Origin: Apostichopus japonicus | Lineage: Eukaryota > Echinodermata > Holothuroidea > Aspidochirotida > Stichopodidae | NCBI RefSeq assembly: GCF_037975245.1 | Contig: NC_092582.1 | Span: forward strand, 14,424,077-14,488,076 | DNA length: 64,000 nucleotides | Direction of reading: 5' to 3' | Part shown: piece by piece, positions 1 to 11,251 of the stretch | How positions within the stretch are numbered: position 1 is the stretch's first letter | Layout of the letters: each line of letters opens with the position of its first letter | Program-made: the position numbers and the translations under genes | Notes under the pieces: model-generated | What the model was told of the DNA's origin: nothing | Database searches by the model: none | What the model saw: the letters and a program-made list of their open reading frames with translations, nothing else

Positions 1-430
1 GCCTCCAGCAAGAAAAGAAAATGGTTGTATAGGGATCACTTAAGGCTGGACAGCTGAGTTGGTTTAGAGTACTATAGGATTCATCCTGTGGTCACTGGTT
101 TAAAACAATGATGTGTTGTCCAAGAGTTTCTTTGTTCTTTTCTTATATCACATTATATTGTATTACATAACAGTTTGTGTAACTTGTATGTGTCAGGTGC
201 CATTACATTGGAAACATACCCAACTGTTTGGTGAAACCCATGTATTTATTTGTTAGTAGAACTGTCCCATCCTCGGGTCTGCTATAACATTTTGAAAGTT
301 ATTTCATTTGATCTATGATTTTTTCATGCCCGCTGTGTATATATATCCCTTGGGTTTATTACAAGGAGGATGTTGTGGTCAAAATGAAAAGGCTACAGAC
401 ATGCAGTTTCAGGATTTTAGGTCGGAGGTC
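1..430. other. Upstream intron sequence, nothing recognised
   Basis: AT-rich sequence that must be intron, given the partial codon at 1178. No exon with convincing splice sites and an aminotransferase-like frame was seen. Confidence 0.5.
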
Positions 431-435
431 CCTTG

Positions 436-1091
436 TGAGGGCGTTGTGGTCAAGTGGTTAAGGCAGTGGACTTGTGATCTAAGGATTACAGGTTCGAGCC
501 CTGGCCAGATCATTACGTTGTGTCCTTGGACAAGGCGCTTTATCTCCATTGCCTCTCTTCACCCAGGTGTATAAATGGGAACTTGGGAGGTAACTTGTAA
601 ATATAGTTGTTTGCGCCGGTTTGTGGCTGCACCCTATGGGAAGTCCCCCGGAGGACACATGGTTGTGGTGCACTGTGGTGCCCCAGGAGAGATTGATTGA
701 ATTGTGCACACTTTGGTGTGTAGGTGTGACAAGTTACCAATGACCAGGGTTAAGTTGTAAAGTCGTGTGAGAGGGCCTTGGCCCTGAACAAGACTGTAAA
801 CCTAAAATTATAAAATTATAATTATTAGGCAAGGCATTTAATGTCCACTGCCTCTCTTCAACGATGGTGTATAAATGGTGATCTGCGAGGTAACTGTAAA
901 TATATGTTGCGTGTGCCAGTTTGTGGCTGTACCCTTTTGGGAGTACCACAGAGGACGCATAGATGTGTAGTGTCCCGGCAGTGACTATTTGAATTGTGCA
1001 CACTTGGGTGTGTGTGTGGGTGTGACAAGTTACAAATGACCAGGGGCTTTGTTGTTGTAAGTTTTGTGAGAAGGCCTTGCCTTGATGAAAA
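436..1091 (+). mobile_element. tRNA-derived SINE with a second, headless body unit in tandem
   Basis: Pol III boxes are visible: an A-box-like TGGTCAAGTGG near 447 and a B-box-like GGTTCGAGCCC near 491. They are followed by a body with TTGTGTCCTTGGACAAGG, a motif common in animal SINE central domains. The body from about 531 (CTCTCTTC...GTGTATAAATGG ... GTGTGACAAGTTACCAATGACC) recurs about 300 bp downstream (about 826-1091) without the tRNA head. It is an insertion in an intron of the aminotransferase gene, not a functional tRNA gene. Confidence 0.75.
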
Positions 1092-1177
1092 AGACTTCAA
1101 TTTTTAATAGTACTGAAGTATTAATAAGTTTTTTTTCTAGCAAATTCTATCTGATTTTTTGTTGTTGTCTTTTCCAG

Positions 1178-1339
1178 TTCCTTTGGATACAAAAGGAATT
1201 TTACCAGAAGAACTGGAAAGCACAGTGAAACAATTTTATCCTAAGGAGGGATTTGTGCCTTCAAAAGAAAGACTGTACTGGTCCATGGTTTATCTCATTT
1301 CTTGTTTTCAAAATCCCACTGGTGCATGCCTATCAGAAG
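1178..1339 (+). CDS. Aminotransferase exon with NPTG motif
   Basis: The acceptor is a T-rich tract ending TTTTCCAG and the donor is GAAG|GTAAGTT. The exon encodes ...PLDTKGILPEELESTV... through QNPTGACLSE. The Asn-Pro-Thr-Gly turn contacts the PLP cofactor in this fold. It begins with two bases of a split codon and leaves one base at the end. An earlier exon must exist to the left of the window. Confidence 0.88.
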
Positions 1340-4300
1340 GTAAGTTCTCTTGGAAAAATCAGCTAAAAAAGTGTATAGAAGTGAGTAATAGGGGAATCAG
1401 AAATCTTTTGCAATATATGATATAGACCTGCTAGCTAAGTTTGCTACTGTTGTTACTACTTTTTCTGCTGCCACAAATTTTTCTGCTGTTTCTGCTGCTA
1501 CAACTGTTGCTGCTACTACCGTTACTGCTACTACTGTTTCTGCTGTTACTGCTCTTACAACTGTTATTGCTGCTACAACTATTGCTGCTGTCACAACTGT
1601 TACTGTTGCTACAACTGCTGCTGCTACAACTGCCACAGCTGTTACTGCTGTTACAACTGTTACTGCTGTTGCAACTGTTACTGCTGCTACAACTGCTGCT
1701 GTTACAACTGTTTCTGCTATAACAACTGTTACTGCTATAACAACTGTTACTGCTGTTGCAACTGTTACTGCTGTTACAACTTTTACTGCTGTTTCAACTG
1801 CTGCTGCTACAACTACTGCTATAACAACTGTTACTGCTGTTTCAACTGTTACTCCTGTTACTGCTGCTACCACTTACTGCTGTTAAAATGGTTACTGTTG
1901 TTACAACTTTTACTGCTGCCACAACTTACTGCTTTTACAATTGTTACTGCTGTTACGACTGTTACTGCTGCTACAACTTACGTTTACGTACATTTACCTT
2001 TAAATATAGCTGTTAGCCACCCCCATAATTTAAACATTCGTTTTCCATGTTTGAACAGACAGATGCAAAGCGGTGGTCGCCATTGCTCGTAAATACCATC
2101 TTCTAGTGGTGTCTGATGATCTCTATGGTCCACTGCATTGGAGTTTCGACACATACGGAAGGACTCCTTCACACGCACCAAAGCCACTCAAATATTTTGA
2201 CAGAGAAGAGGATGAAGGTTTCTTTGGAAATGTTGTATCCAACAACAGCTTCTCAAAGATAATGGCCCCTGGACTCCGAATTGGATGGATGGAGGGTCCA
2301 CCGGTGGTTCTAGCTAAGTTTGCCTGCAGGTAAAAACAGCCTTTTCATCAGTTAGGCATTGACCTTTTCTCCCAAAGCTGCTAGCCTGGGTTTCATTACT
2401 AAATTAACTATTTGATAACGGTTTGCAAAATCAGTTAACTAATGCAGAATTGACTATAAATATTAGGGATTTTCTTGTGTCCCTATAGACAATACACCGA
2501 GTAGATGAATCGTTTGTGCCGTTATGATCACATCTAATTGGAACAATTTTGTGTATGCTGTACTTTCATGTAAATAACCCAAAAAATGTTACAATAAACT
2601 ATGAACCATCTTATTATATGCACAGATGGATTATAGCTGAAAAATGTGTTTGCAATTCTTTGCTAAATTTATATGATTTTGGGGTTTTGTCTACATAGAA
2701 TTATATTAAAACACAAAACATGTCTTAAGTTCTTTCTCCTTGAAAACTGACCCATTTCTTGTTTTTCTTCTTTTTTCACATATAACACGTATGCAAATTA
2801 TCAAAAGTATAAACTTCGAAAGCAGACCACAATGGAATTTTGCGAAAAACCCACAGATTGACATAATTTTCACCTTTTTTTGTTTCCCCTTCTCGTCTCA
2901 AACATTAACAGTGCTTACTTTGTCAGCGCTGGAGATTTCAACCACTTTACGTCTGGGTTACTGGGAACGGCACTGGAGTCAGGTGCCATTACAAATCACA
3001 TTGTAGAGACGCGCAGGCAGTACAAGGTAAATTTGATGGACCATGTTAAGTGAAGTAAACATAGTTTATGCCATCTACAACATTTTGTGGTATTTGTACA
3101 CAGACCTCTTTAACTTACATGAAGAACAGGATCCTACACTAGGTAGCTTGATCAAAACAGAAAGATAGCATTTAATATCAGCACCAAATCTTTCATGTAT
3201 CCCTCCCAAAAATATTCCATTGGGAAAATATTGGCATAGGTAACCACTAGATAAGATGAAACAGAGGGGGGTTTGGGTGGTGGCCGAGTTATCCTATCCA
3301 TAATTTGTTTTGGGAGTCGGTAGGGGGAGGTGAGGTCACAAAGCAAGGCTATTTCTGGCCTAGGCTCATCCAGTTTACTGTGCTAAATTCTATGATTGCC
3401 GGTAGAGGCTCCATGAGGACTAGCATTTTGGTAAAACGTTTTCAGGTGCCCTGACACAGTGGTCCTGTTGTGACACCAGTGTACAGTGGGAGAGAGAGCG
3501 TTCTGAAATATTAACCAACCCCCCCACCCCCACCCACTCATATGGTGATGTAGTAACGGGATAACTATCAAATGTCGAAGGTTTGTTGCCTTGTGAAATA
3601 GCACTTGCTGACTTTTTTCTTTTTCTTTCTTTGTTTGTATGTTGTCATTGTTTACTCTTGTTTTTCATTTTTTTGAGCAATTTTACTATATTCTTGTGGA
3701 AATGCTCTTCTGTTTGAAGTACTTCTTTTTTTAAATCATTTTTTTTTTATCTACCAGGAGAAGATTGTAGCTATGCAACAGGTTTTTGAAGAGAAGTTGA
3801 AAGGCGTCATAAAATATTCATTACCGGAGGTAAGTCCAATCATTTTGAAATGAATAAATGACCTTTGGGCTGAGTGACTGGAGTCAGGGCAGTATTTGTC
3901 ATGAGATCAAGATAATCCCAAGACCAGAGGGCTCTAAAATTTGAAGTAAAAAATGGGTTTCAAAGGGAAGAAAATTACCTATTAGAAAGATTGGACGAAT
4001 CCTTGCTTTCCTGTTATTATATGATGTAAGAATTGATATACATCAGTGGAAAGCTATGAATAAGATCTTTATTGCACTGTGAAAACACTGTAAACATACA
4101 TATTAATTAACATAATATCTGCATTAAAATTAAAATCAAATGCCTATTGGGTTGCCAGTTGAGGGCTTAAGAATTTATCTTTGGCCCAGGGCCGCTAGGA
4201 AGGTAAATCCAGTCCTGACTCGAGTCAAGAATAGTTAGTTCTGGTAGGGATTGTGTAAAATGTCTTGAAATCTGTTGCAGTTCACATCCATGGTGACATG

Positions 4301-7210
4301 GAGTGCTTCTGTCCAGACGTTATTGTTCACATTATTGGTAATATTGTGCATTTCATTATAAAGAAGATCAAGGTAAAGCCTATCACGTCATCCTATAGTC
4401 ATCTTTTTCAGTTTAGTGACAGGTTTCCTACAATCACATTATTATGATGGGGCAACTCTTTTCCACAGGAAATAGCATTTGGGGGGAGGGGGGAAATTGA
4501 GCAAATTAAAGTTTGTTTTATAAATTGGTAATAAAATGCGAGGATAGGCTACTTATCGACTCGTTCTGATAATCTGGATTGTTATTGTAGGATTAGGGCA
4601 GACCCAACGAAGGAACGGGGGAGTTGAGAAGGCTACAGTCAGAGGCCCCCGGGGTCAATTATGGGTTATGAATAGATGGTGGGGGGCACTGGAAAATATG
4701 GGATAAACAATAGTGTGTTCTCATTTATCTGGATTACATTACATTACATTAAGGAGAAATGAACATTACAAAAAAAAAAAAGATTTGCCGGGTCCTGACC
4801 GGGATCATGACGCCTCTCTATGTAGGAGCATATTCTGATTGTGAAATATTTTCTGTGTTTTTCAAAAATGTTACAGTGGAGAGAGTTGTTATCTGTTTAT
4901 TCTTTCAGGGAGGTTTCTTCGTATGGATCCAGTTGCCAACCAATATGAACTGTGACGACTTGATGGCGCTCTGTCAGAAGAAGTACAACGTAACATTTGC
5001 ATGCGGAAACAAGTAAGTAGACCACTCTGATGCAGTGGCGTAGCCAGAGGGGGCAGAGGGGCAATGCCCCCCCCCCAAATTTGCTTTGTGCTACAGTCTT
5101 GCCCCCCAAATGAAATCCAGTGATGTATTCAAAATACTTTTTTGATTCCTTGGCGGTAGCCGTAGGAATCTATGCGGTCATGACTGCGTGTGTATGTGTG
5201 TATGTGTGTGTGTGTGTGCGTATGTGTGTGTGTGTGTCTGTGTGTGTGTGACGCCAAGCTTGAAATTAGGTTTTCTCAGCAATCCCAAGGTAGATTGATC
5301 TCATTCTTGGTACATAGGTTACCCATCATGAGTAGACGATCCCTATTTATTTTGGTGCTAATATCATGAATATTAATGAGTGGGCGGGGCTTAGAGTGAT
5401 TTTCAACAAATGTCAATATCTTCGCAACCGTAAGTTAAATTTTCATGGAACTTGGTTTGGTGGTACAAGAGGAAAGTCCTCTATATGAATATGGTGACAG
5501 TTTGTCCAATCTCATTATTATTCATGAGGGGCGGGGCTAAGTGTTGTTTTTCGCAAAAAAGCTTGAAATTAGGTTTTCTCAGCAATCCCAAGGTGGATTG
5601 ATCTCATTCTTGGTACATAGGTTACCCATCATGAGTAGACGATCTCTATTTATTTTGGTGCTAATATCATGAATATTAATGAGTGGGCGGGGCTTAGAGT
5701 GATTTTCAACAAATGTCAATATCTTCGCAACCGTAAGTTAAATTTTCATGGAACTTGGTTTGGTGGTACAAGAGGAAAGTCCTCTATATGAATATGGTGA
5801 CAGTTTGTCCAATCTCATTATTATTCATGAGGGGCGGGGCTAAGTGTTGTTTTTCGCAAAAAAGCTTGAAATTAGGTTTTCTCAGCAATCCCAAGGTGGA
5901 TTGATCTCATTCTTGGTACATAGGTTACCCATCATGAGTAGACGATCCCTATTTATTTTGGTGCTAATATCATGAATATTAATGAGAGGGCGGGGCTTAG
6001 AGTGATTTTCAACAAATCTTCAGTATGACCCGGCCAGGAGTCGAACCCCCTAACCTTCCAGCTGCAAGTCGGAATTCTACCCCAATACTATTAATGAGGG
6101 GGCATGAATATTAATGAGTGGTAGAGCTTAAAGCAAATTCTTTAAAATATCAATTTGTTCATCAAACTTGAGCTGATAGCAAGGAACAACATTTGTGTTG
6201 ATGCTACATTAATATTCATAAAAGGTCGGAACCAAGTGTACACAATGAACCTACAGTAATATTTACTGTAGATGCCAAGGAATCTCAAAACCTCTTGGTT
6301 TTCTTGTTTTTACATTTATTGAGTTCTAATCACAAGTGTTCATACCTCAGGGCTCATGTTCATACTTCATATAAGGTCAGAACTTGGTAATCAGACCGAA
6401 GTATTTCTGTCTCTGCAATAGAGGTAAATTAAGTGAAAGTGTGTCATGTTCCACTGAACCATCGGATGTGTGTTTGTGCAGACGAGGTGCCCATTAATAC
6501 ATATATTTCTTGGTAATTCCTACCATCAACCATCACGGGGTTGCCCCCCTTAAGAAAAATCTTGCCCCCCTAACAATAGAATGCTGGCTATGCCACTGCT
6601 CTGATGCTTGCAATATGGGTTTACCTTACTCTTGTTTGTTCCTTCTTCCCCCTATTTGGTTCCTATGCTGAAAATATCTGGAAACCAGTGCATTTAACTT
6701 TGTGTGTGTGTGTATGTGCGTGTGTGTGTTTATATATTTGTTTGAGTTTTGTGTGATTGCTTTGCTCAGGCTTATGCAACACAAAAATGTTGGGAACCTT
6801 TGGTTCAATTTGAAACTGGTTAGATATTAGCAGTTTATTTATTAAAGTTTATTATTAAAGTTTGCAGTACTTACAGATCTGCCAGTTTAGCTCTTTCATG
6901 CAAGACGAAGAATTTCAGAGCAATTCGTAGCGAATAGTAACGGAGGTAAAGGAGATACTGGCAAGACGAGTCAGTCCAATAATAGGTAGCAAACTCTGCA
7001 GAGTAAAACATTAAAGCAGTACTACTAAATATTCATAAATCTGCATGGTGTTTTTTTGTGTTGCTTCACAGATTCACCAAAAATCCGGGCAGTCTTTCAA
7101 ACTTTATCCGTATCTCATTCAGTCACTTAGAGAAGGATACATTCATCGAAGGCGTTAAGGAGCTCTCGGATGCAATCCTAGAGTTGAAAGCGACAAATGA
7201 TTCTCAATAA
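1178..7210 (+). CDS. PLP-dependent class I/II aminotransferase gene, 3' six exons (partial at 5' end)
   Basis: Six exons, 1178-1339, 2059-2329, 2912-3026, 3758-3829, 4909-5012 and 7072-7210, join with consistent phases (1, 2, 0, 0, 2) and end in TAA. The protein shows the fold-type I aminotransferase order: QNPTG loop, then SDDLYG (Asp for the pyridine nitrogen, Tyr for the cofactor phenolate), then SFSK with the Schiff-base Lys (codon 2256-2258) followed by GLRIGW, and finally FIRISFS with the substrate-carboxylate Arg. Such enzymes transfer an amino group to a 2-oxo acid. The spacing and the GGFFVWIQLP segment resemble the 2-aminoadipate-transaminase/YER152C-like branch, but substrate cannot be read from sequence. 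The N-terminal part lies upstream of the window: the first exon starts with two bases of a split codon. All introns visible are GT-AG. Family call is firm; the exact member is inferred. Confidence 0.88.
1441..1985. repeat. CTGCTGTTACAACTGTTA-type minisatellite
   Basis: About 545 bp of imperfect tandem units built from ACTGCTGTT, ACAACTGTT and related 9-mers (18-bp higher unit). All units are multiples of three, so both strands stay open (Leu/Gln-rich on +, Val/Ala/Thr-rich on -). These open frames are artefacts of the repeat. It lies in the intron between the NPTG exon and the catalytic-lysine exon. Confidence 0.9.
2059..2329 (+). CDS. Aminotransferase exon with catalytic lysine
   Basis: The frame continues as D-R-C-K-A-V-V-A-I-A-R. 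It includes VVSDDLYG (Asp and Tyr of the cofactor pocket) and SFSKIMAPGLRIGW, with the PLP-linked Lys at 2256-2258. The donor is TGCAG|GTAAAA. A second possible acceptor AG four bases downstream would break the frame, so 2059 is preferred. Confidence 0.9.
2330..2911. other. Intron
   Basis: GT-AG intron of the aminotransferase gene; AT-rich, nothing else recognised. Confidence 0.85.
2912..3026 (+). CDS. Aminotransferase exon (large-domain helix region)
   Basis: The acceptor is ATTAACAG and the donor is TACAAG|GTAAAT. It encodes AYFVSAGDFNHFTSGLLGTA followed by ALESGAITNHIVETRRQYK. In relatives this part follows the catalytic lysine and packs against the active site. Phases are 2 in and 0 out, matching its neighbours. 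Confidence 0.87.
3027..3757. other. Intron
   Basis: GT-AG intron with a C-rich run near 3521-3536 and a strong T-rich tract before the 3' splice site. No other feature seen. Confidence 0.85.
3758..3829 (+). CDS. Aminotransferase exon, 24 codons
   Basis: A long pyrimidine tract ends in CTACCAG and the donor is CCGGAG|GTAAGT. It encodes EKIVAMQQVFEEKLKGVIKY plus SLPE, an amphipathic helix leading to the conserved P-x-G-G-x-F-x-W strand completed in the next exon. Phase 0 on both sides. Confidence 0.86.
3830..4908. other. Intron
   Basis: GT-AG intron of the aminotransferase gene. It has a short ATTAC repeat near 4734-4750 and G-rich stretches near 4483 and 4679. No supported exon. Confidence 0.85.
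4909..5012 (+). CDS. Aminotransferase exon (GGFFVWIQLP)
   Basis: The acceptor is TCTTTCAG and the donor is AACAA|GTAAGT. It encodes GGFFVWIQLPTNMNCDDLMA through FACGNK. The Gly-Gly-x-Phe-x-Trp strand is a hallmark of the small domain of class I/II aminotransferases. It joins the preceding exon directly at ...SLPE|GGFF..., so no exon is needed between them. Confidence 0.87.
5256..6016. repeat. 303-bp tandem repeat, about 2.5 copies, inside the hAT element
   Basis: Units begin AAGCTTGAAATTAGG at 5256, 5559 and 5862, a period of 303 bp. They include ATGAATATTAATGAG, GGGCGGGGCTTAGAG and TTCGCAACCGTAAGTT. Copies are almost identical, so the amplification looks recent. The third copy is cut off at about 6016. 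Confidence 0.9.
6028..6085 (-). repeat. tRNA-like fragment (B box) within the hAT element
   Basis: The plus strand reads GGAGTCGAACCCCCTAACC, the complement of a tRNA T-loop/B-box GGTTCGACTCC. No complete cloverleaf was seen, so it is likely a SINE remnant carried by the transposon. Confidence 0.4.
6607..7071. other. 3' part of the last aminotransferase intron
   Basis: Contains a GT-rich microsatellite at about 6700-6730 and an AT-rich stretch. It ends with a T-rich tract and TTCACAG at the 3' splice site. Confidence 0.7.
7072..7210 (+). CDS. Aminotransferase terminal coding exon
   Basis: The acceptor is TGCTTCACAG. The exon encodes FTKNPGSLSNFIRISFSHLE and a C-terminal helix ending ...ATNDSQ, then TAA at 7208-7210. 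The Arg of FIRIS is the residue that binds the substrate carboxylate in the family. The 3' UTR follows; an AATAAA lies at about 7549-7554, and another overlaps the stop region. Confidence 0.88.
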
Positions 7211-8130
7211 ATTAGAAGACATTAACGTCTGTTAGAAAGGAATGGGTGGTCTTTCTCTTCAGATTTTTTAACGAGTCCGTATATATATTCACCTATTCAC
7301 CTGTATCCCACACCTCATCACTGGACAGATGTAGTTTGGGATGAAGTAGGGAGAGAGAGCTCAGCTCTTGTAACTCCCCTACATTGCAGATGTCTGTCCA
7401 AAAGTCCCTTGAACTGATTAACTTCATTCCTTGTGGAATTGAGTCAAACAAGTGGACGATACGAGTATATATATTTATGTATAGGTTACATTTGTGTAAC
7501 AAGCAATGATATTTTGGGTAAATCTTTCGCGCCATAAGGGCAACAGAAAATAAATTTTTTTCTTTCATTTGCGACAGCTTTTCTCCATTAAAACCCACCT
7601 GGTCAGAGCGCATTTAGAATAAGAAGCATTTGTTTTCCGAAATTTATCAGCAAACATGTACTGAGACTTTAAGTGAAATTACCACAGTGCAGAAATATGT
7701 AACAATTCTTAGAGAAAAGTTTCAAAATTGAAATTTTTGATAATGTAACCGCTTTTTGAAAGAAATCCTTACATCTTTTAATCGTACAAGAAGTAGTAAT
7801 AATTGCAGCTATTTTGGACAATTTTCTTATTGTGTATAACTCTGTACTGTCTCCTTGCATCATGCTTCAAAGCACCCGTACTGACAGTACAAACAGTTCC
7901 TGACCTTTATCTAAGTGACTTGATATTCATACTGTCAGTAGAAGTGCTTTGAAACATGACATGACAGTACAATATAAATAGTCTTAAAATAAGTATTTGT
8001 TTCATTCTTTCATAATTTTAATAACAAGATGGACACATTCAAAGAAAGCTTTAACTTTGGCATTATTTTACATTTATACTGCTTTTGAAACCCTGTTCCA
8101 ACAATCGTTGCTTTATTTGGGTGGGGGGGG
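7211..8130. other. 3' UTR and downstream intergenic DNA of the aminotransferase gene
   Basis: Likely 3' UTR beginning directly after the TAA. A possible polyadenylation signal AATAAA is at 7549-7554. An imperfect inverted repeat lies at 7857-7967. No further coding sequence is supported. Confidence 0.55.
7857..7967. repeat. Small inverted repeat (MITE-like hairpin)
   Basis: The left arm TTCAAAGCACCCGTACTGAC AGTA pairs with the right arm ATACTGTCAGTAGAAGTGCTTTGAA, about 30 bp per arm with a few mismatches and a loop of about 45 bp. It is probably a small MITE; no target duplication was established. Confidence 0.6.
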
Positions 8131-8134
8131 GAGT

Positions 8135-8690
8135 TAATATATATCTTATTATTATGATTATTTATTGAATTTCATATAGCGCAACCCCAACAAAGTTTTC
8201 GGTTGCGCTTTACAACAAAATACAAAGACAGAATAAACCATTCATAAAACATAAGATCTCAAATGGCGTAGAAAAATAGACTAGATGAATGTACAAAAAT
8301 ATACAATTGTTATGAAAATCAAAGAGAAAATAGAAAATGCAAAATGTTATATAAAATCTAAAAGAAAATTCAAAAATATGAAATATAATGAATACAAATA
8401 TTGAAAAATTGAGTATAAAAGTGATTAGCCAGGAAATAAATATGTTTTGAGTTTTCTTTTAAAAATTGCAAGATTCTCAGATTGTTTGACATGGTTAGGT
8501 AATTTATTCCATTGCTCGGCGCCAAATACACTTATTGCTCTTATATATCTTTCATCTACCTCTAGTGTTGGAAGTGACTGTGTTTGTTTAGAATTGTGTA
8601 TCATGACAATTGAAAAAGTACTATAAACTTCATACTTGATATTTGGAGCCATGTTTTGTTTTTTGTTTGTTTTCGTAGCTGTGCCTCGAT
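8135..8690 (-). mobile_element. 5'-truncated non-LTR retrotransposon (LINE), 3' end
   Basis: On the minus strand a 75-codon frame (8652 to 8425) reads ...ERYIRAISVFGAEQWNKLPN and ...FKRKLKTYLFPG. This is the characteristic C-terminal end of a LINE reverse transcriptase (x-W-N-x-L-P, then F-K-x-x-L-K). A 3' tail follows with GCGCTATATGAAATTCAATA and an ATT-rich microsatellite at about 8140-8165. Only the last fraction of ORF2 is present, as usual for truncated copies. The clade (CR1/L2/jockey-like) is not resolved. Confidence 0.75.
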
Positions 8691-11251
8691 GACATCACAG
8701 GTGTTTGCTTCAAGTTCACTTTTGAAGCAAAATGTATAAACTTACATTCAACGCATGCATGTGGATAGTTTAAACCGAAATACAGATGAGATGATATCTT
8801 GCTTATACATATCAAACATAGATTGCCCTCTGAACTAGCCTGTTAAGTGCTACAACAATACAAGAACAGTTTTTTCTTTTGCAGGATCAAGTTTCTTGAA
8901 GCAAGCAGTGTGTGATCCGTGATTTATTCTTCCTACTTACATTTTGGATTTGATCATTGCAATATTACAGTGTGTAAAACAAATCTAATTGTGGATTAAC
9001 AATTATATATCTCACCTTCTTTTCTAAACTGTGCTGAAAAAACGACAAGTTAGGAGTGGTGTAGCCAACCCCCACCGATGGCATGGCCAAATATAATGAC
9101 AGAAAGAGGTTTTCTCTTTTCACATTTGGCTTAACTGCTTTGTTCCTCACCCTATCCCCCTCCCCACCCCCCAATTCATGAAATCCCTTGCACATACCCT
9201 GGATGTGAAGACTCTCAAACAAGAATGCAACTGCAATAAATTCAAAACACAAAAGTGTCCTGAGGGGACGGTGGGGTGCTAGGCTTGTAAAAGTGGACCT
9301 AGTGACCAGATTGTTCATATTATTGTTCCCATTAGTATCAAATAATGTAAAATACCCCCCCCCCCCCCATAAAAATTAAACGTAAAAGATGCTCTAAATT
9401 CGTCATACCATTACAGTGTATTCCTTATTAGCATATGTAGGTGTCAAGAATTCCAAACTGATTGACAGATGAACATTTATCGACCAAGGTCTGACAGAAA
9501 TTACATGAAAATAATAAGTAACAAAGTGTGAAGGTTACATTCCTCTGTGTTGTCCACGACAAGGAATTTACAGCAAAAGAAAAAAAATGAACTGCTACCA
9601 ATCTTAAGCTTCCATGCACTCAATATGAATGCGAAAATATGTGTGACAAGCTGTATTTTGTGCTTGAGTGGTGTTAGCTTGCGTCATTTTATCAAGCCAT
9701 GCAGACAAGTAGCCAATTTTTCGGAGGGGCACTGACAATTTAATGAGGGGCACAATTATCGAGTCATGTAACTTGTTTAAATGTTTTTGTACACATGATG
9801 GTGGCACAGTAGTCTGTACGGTAGCCCCCCCCCCCCACCCAATGCCACGACCCTGTTACATGGGCATGAAGTCGTGTGATGTTGACTGGACACAAAACTT
9901 GAATACCCCTTGATCAAATTAATAGAGCTCGATGTGGTTTAGAACTCTTTAAGTAAACTCCTTTGTAGCATGTTATAGACATTTTTTGAGTAGAACCCCC
10001 CCCCCCCTCTCCAAAAAAGAAATAGAAAAAGATTTGTCCCATATCATCATCATCATTATCATTATTATTATGTTAATTGTGGCGAGCGTGCAATAAACCT
10101 TAGGCGCAAGGAAGAAGGATTCGTCCACAACTTAATTTCTAATTCTTCAACAGAAGGTTCCTTGAGTTTCGTAGGACCTATCAACAACCTGCTAAGTCGA
10201 TACACTACCAGGCTGCAGCTATACTTTTAGCGTTCCAGGGGACACAAAAACAGCTCTAACATAAGCTCGACATACGTTAAACATCAGCGATGTTTTGAAG
10301 TTGTTCTAGTTACTCACGATTTTCAACGAAAACTGGAGAGCGCCCTCAATTTTGAAAGTTGTGGTTTGGGGATGCTATACAGGATTTACCAAGAAGTGGA
10401 TCGGGATCGGATGGGGTTATTACCAGGCTGTTTTATCCTGCATCTTATATATTCCTTTTTGGTGGTAGAAATTAGTAATTCGAAAGCTGGAGCAACTAGT
10501 TATTTCTTCAAATAAGGGATGGGATAGAATAGTAACTCAATGACAACGAGATTCAGCGAAAGCGAATACTTTATAACTGAAATGATTGGAAAGACGTAAT
10601 AACAAATACATTGTCTGTCCGCAATAAAAGAAAGAACATTTTGTTATATGAGTGGATGGGTGAGATGGGGTGGAGTTGGGGTGTAACGGAAAGGTATAAC
10701 ACATTTAAAGTACAGGTAACAAGAATTATGGAACTTATGTGACTGTTTAGTTAGTTCTCTATAAAGAATGACTTTACTGACTTGGTTTCCCTACTTGCTT
10801 CAATGAATCCATTGTTGTTTCAATTCTGAACTAAGCTGATTCACTTTAATATCTAAAACATGCGAAAACCGCAAGCCTGTGAAATTGGCCCTGAACTTGG
10901 GTCCATGCATGTGTTTAATCATACTTAACACAATATGCCAGCTATAACTTCTATAGTGATCGAGTCTGGCCTCGATCCAGTCGCTTTGTATTGATATGAA
11001 ACGAAACGAAGATCTTCGTCTACGTTTACGTTCTGCAAATCATTACACTGCAGAATTGATGTAAAGTTCGATATAGTTCGAGTTAACATAGTGTTAGTTT
11101 GTCGTGGTATATCAGTTGCTAAATGATTAAGTAAATGTGAGAACCAAAGTTAGATGTAGTCGACCTAAAGGACATACGATCATGCGTACTGGGAGTAAAT
11201 GCAACTTAAGTTAAAAGTGCAATATTGGCCAATATAATTATAGGTTATTAA
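8691..11251. other. Intergenic DNA without recognisable genes
   Basis: AT-rich with poly(C) runs at 9355-9368, about 9824-9836 and about 9996-10008. There is a CAT/ATT-rich microsatellite at about 10045-10072. Short open frames here have no recognisable motif. Confidence 0.5.

Larger units (their letters stand above)
5033..6598. mobile_element. Non-autonomous hAT transposon, 1566 bp
   Basis: The left end is CAGTGGCGTAGCCAG and the right end is CTGGCTATGCCACTG, imperfect inverted repeats of the hAT type. They are flanked by a perfect 8-bp target duplication CTCTGATG (5025-5032 and 6599-6606). No transposase frame is present. Inside are a GT microsatellite (about 5187-5250), a 303-bp tandem repeat and a minus-strand tRNA-like B box near 6038. 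The element sits in the last intron of the aminotransferase gene. Confidence 0.9.

Noticed and set aside
441-520. tRNA gene call (also at 62440-62510, 22335-22405 and 6028-6085)
   Set aside because: Pol III boxes are present but acceptor and anticodon arms do not pair properly, and the sequence continues into SINE bodies or repeats.
1397-1873. 158-codon minus-strand Val/Ala/Thr frame and 93-codon plus-strand Leu/Gln frame
   Set aside because: Both are translations of the trinucleotide-multiple minisatellite inside an intron.
4281-4374. Exon-like block between GTTGCAG and AAG|GTAAAG in the aminotransferase gene
   Set aside because: 94 bp would shift the frame, and the flanking exons already join perfectly at ...SLPE|GGFFVW..., as expected for the family.
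7293-7613. 106-codon minus-strand frame
   Set aside because: Antisense to the 3' UTR of the aminotransferase gene; no recognisable motif.
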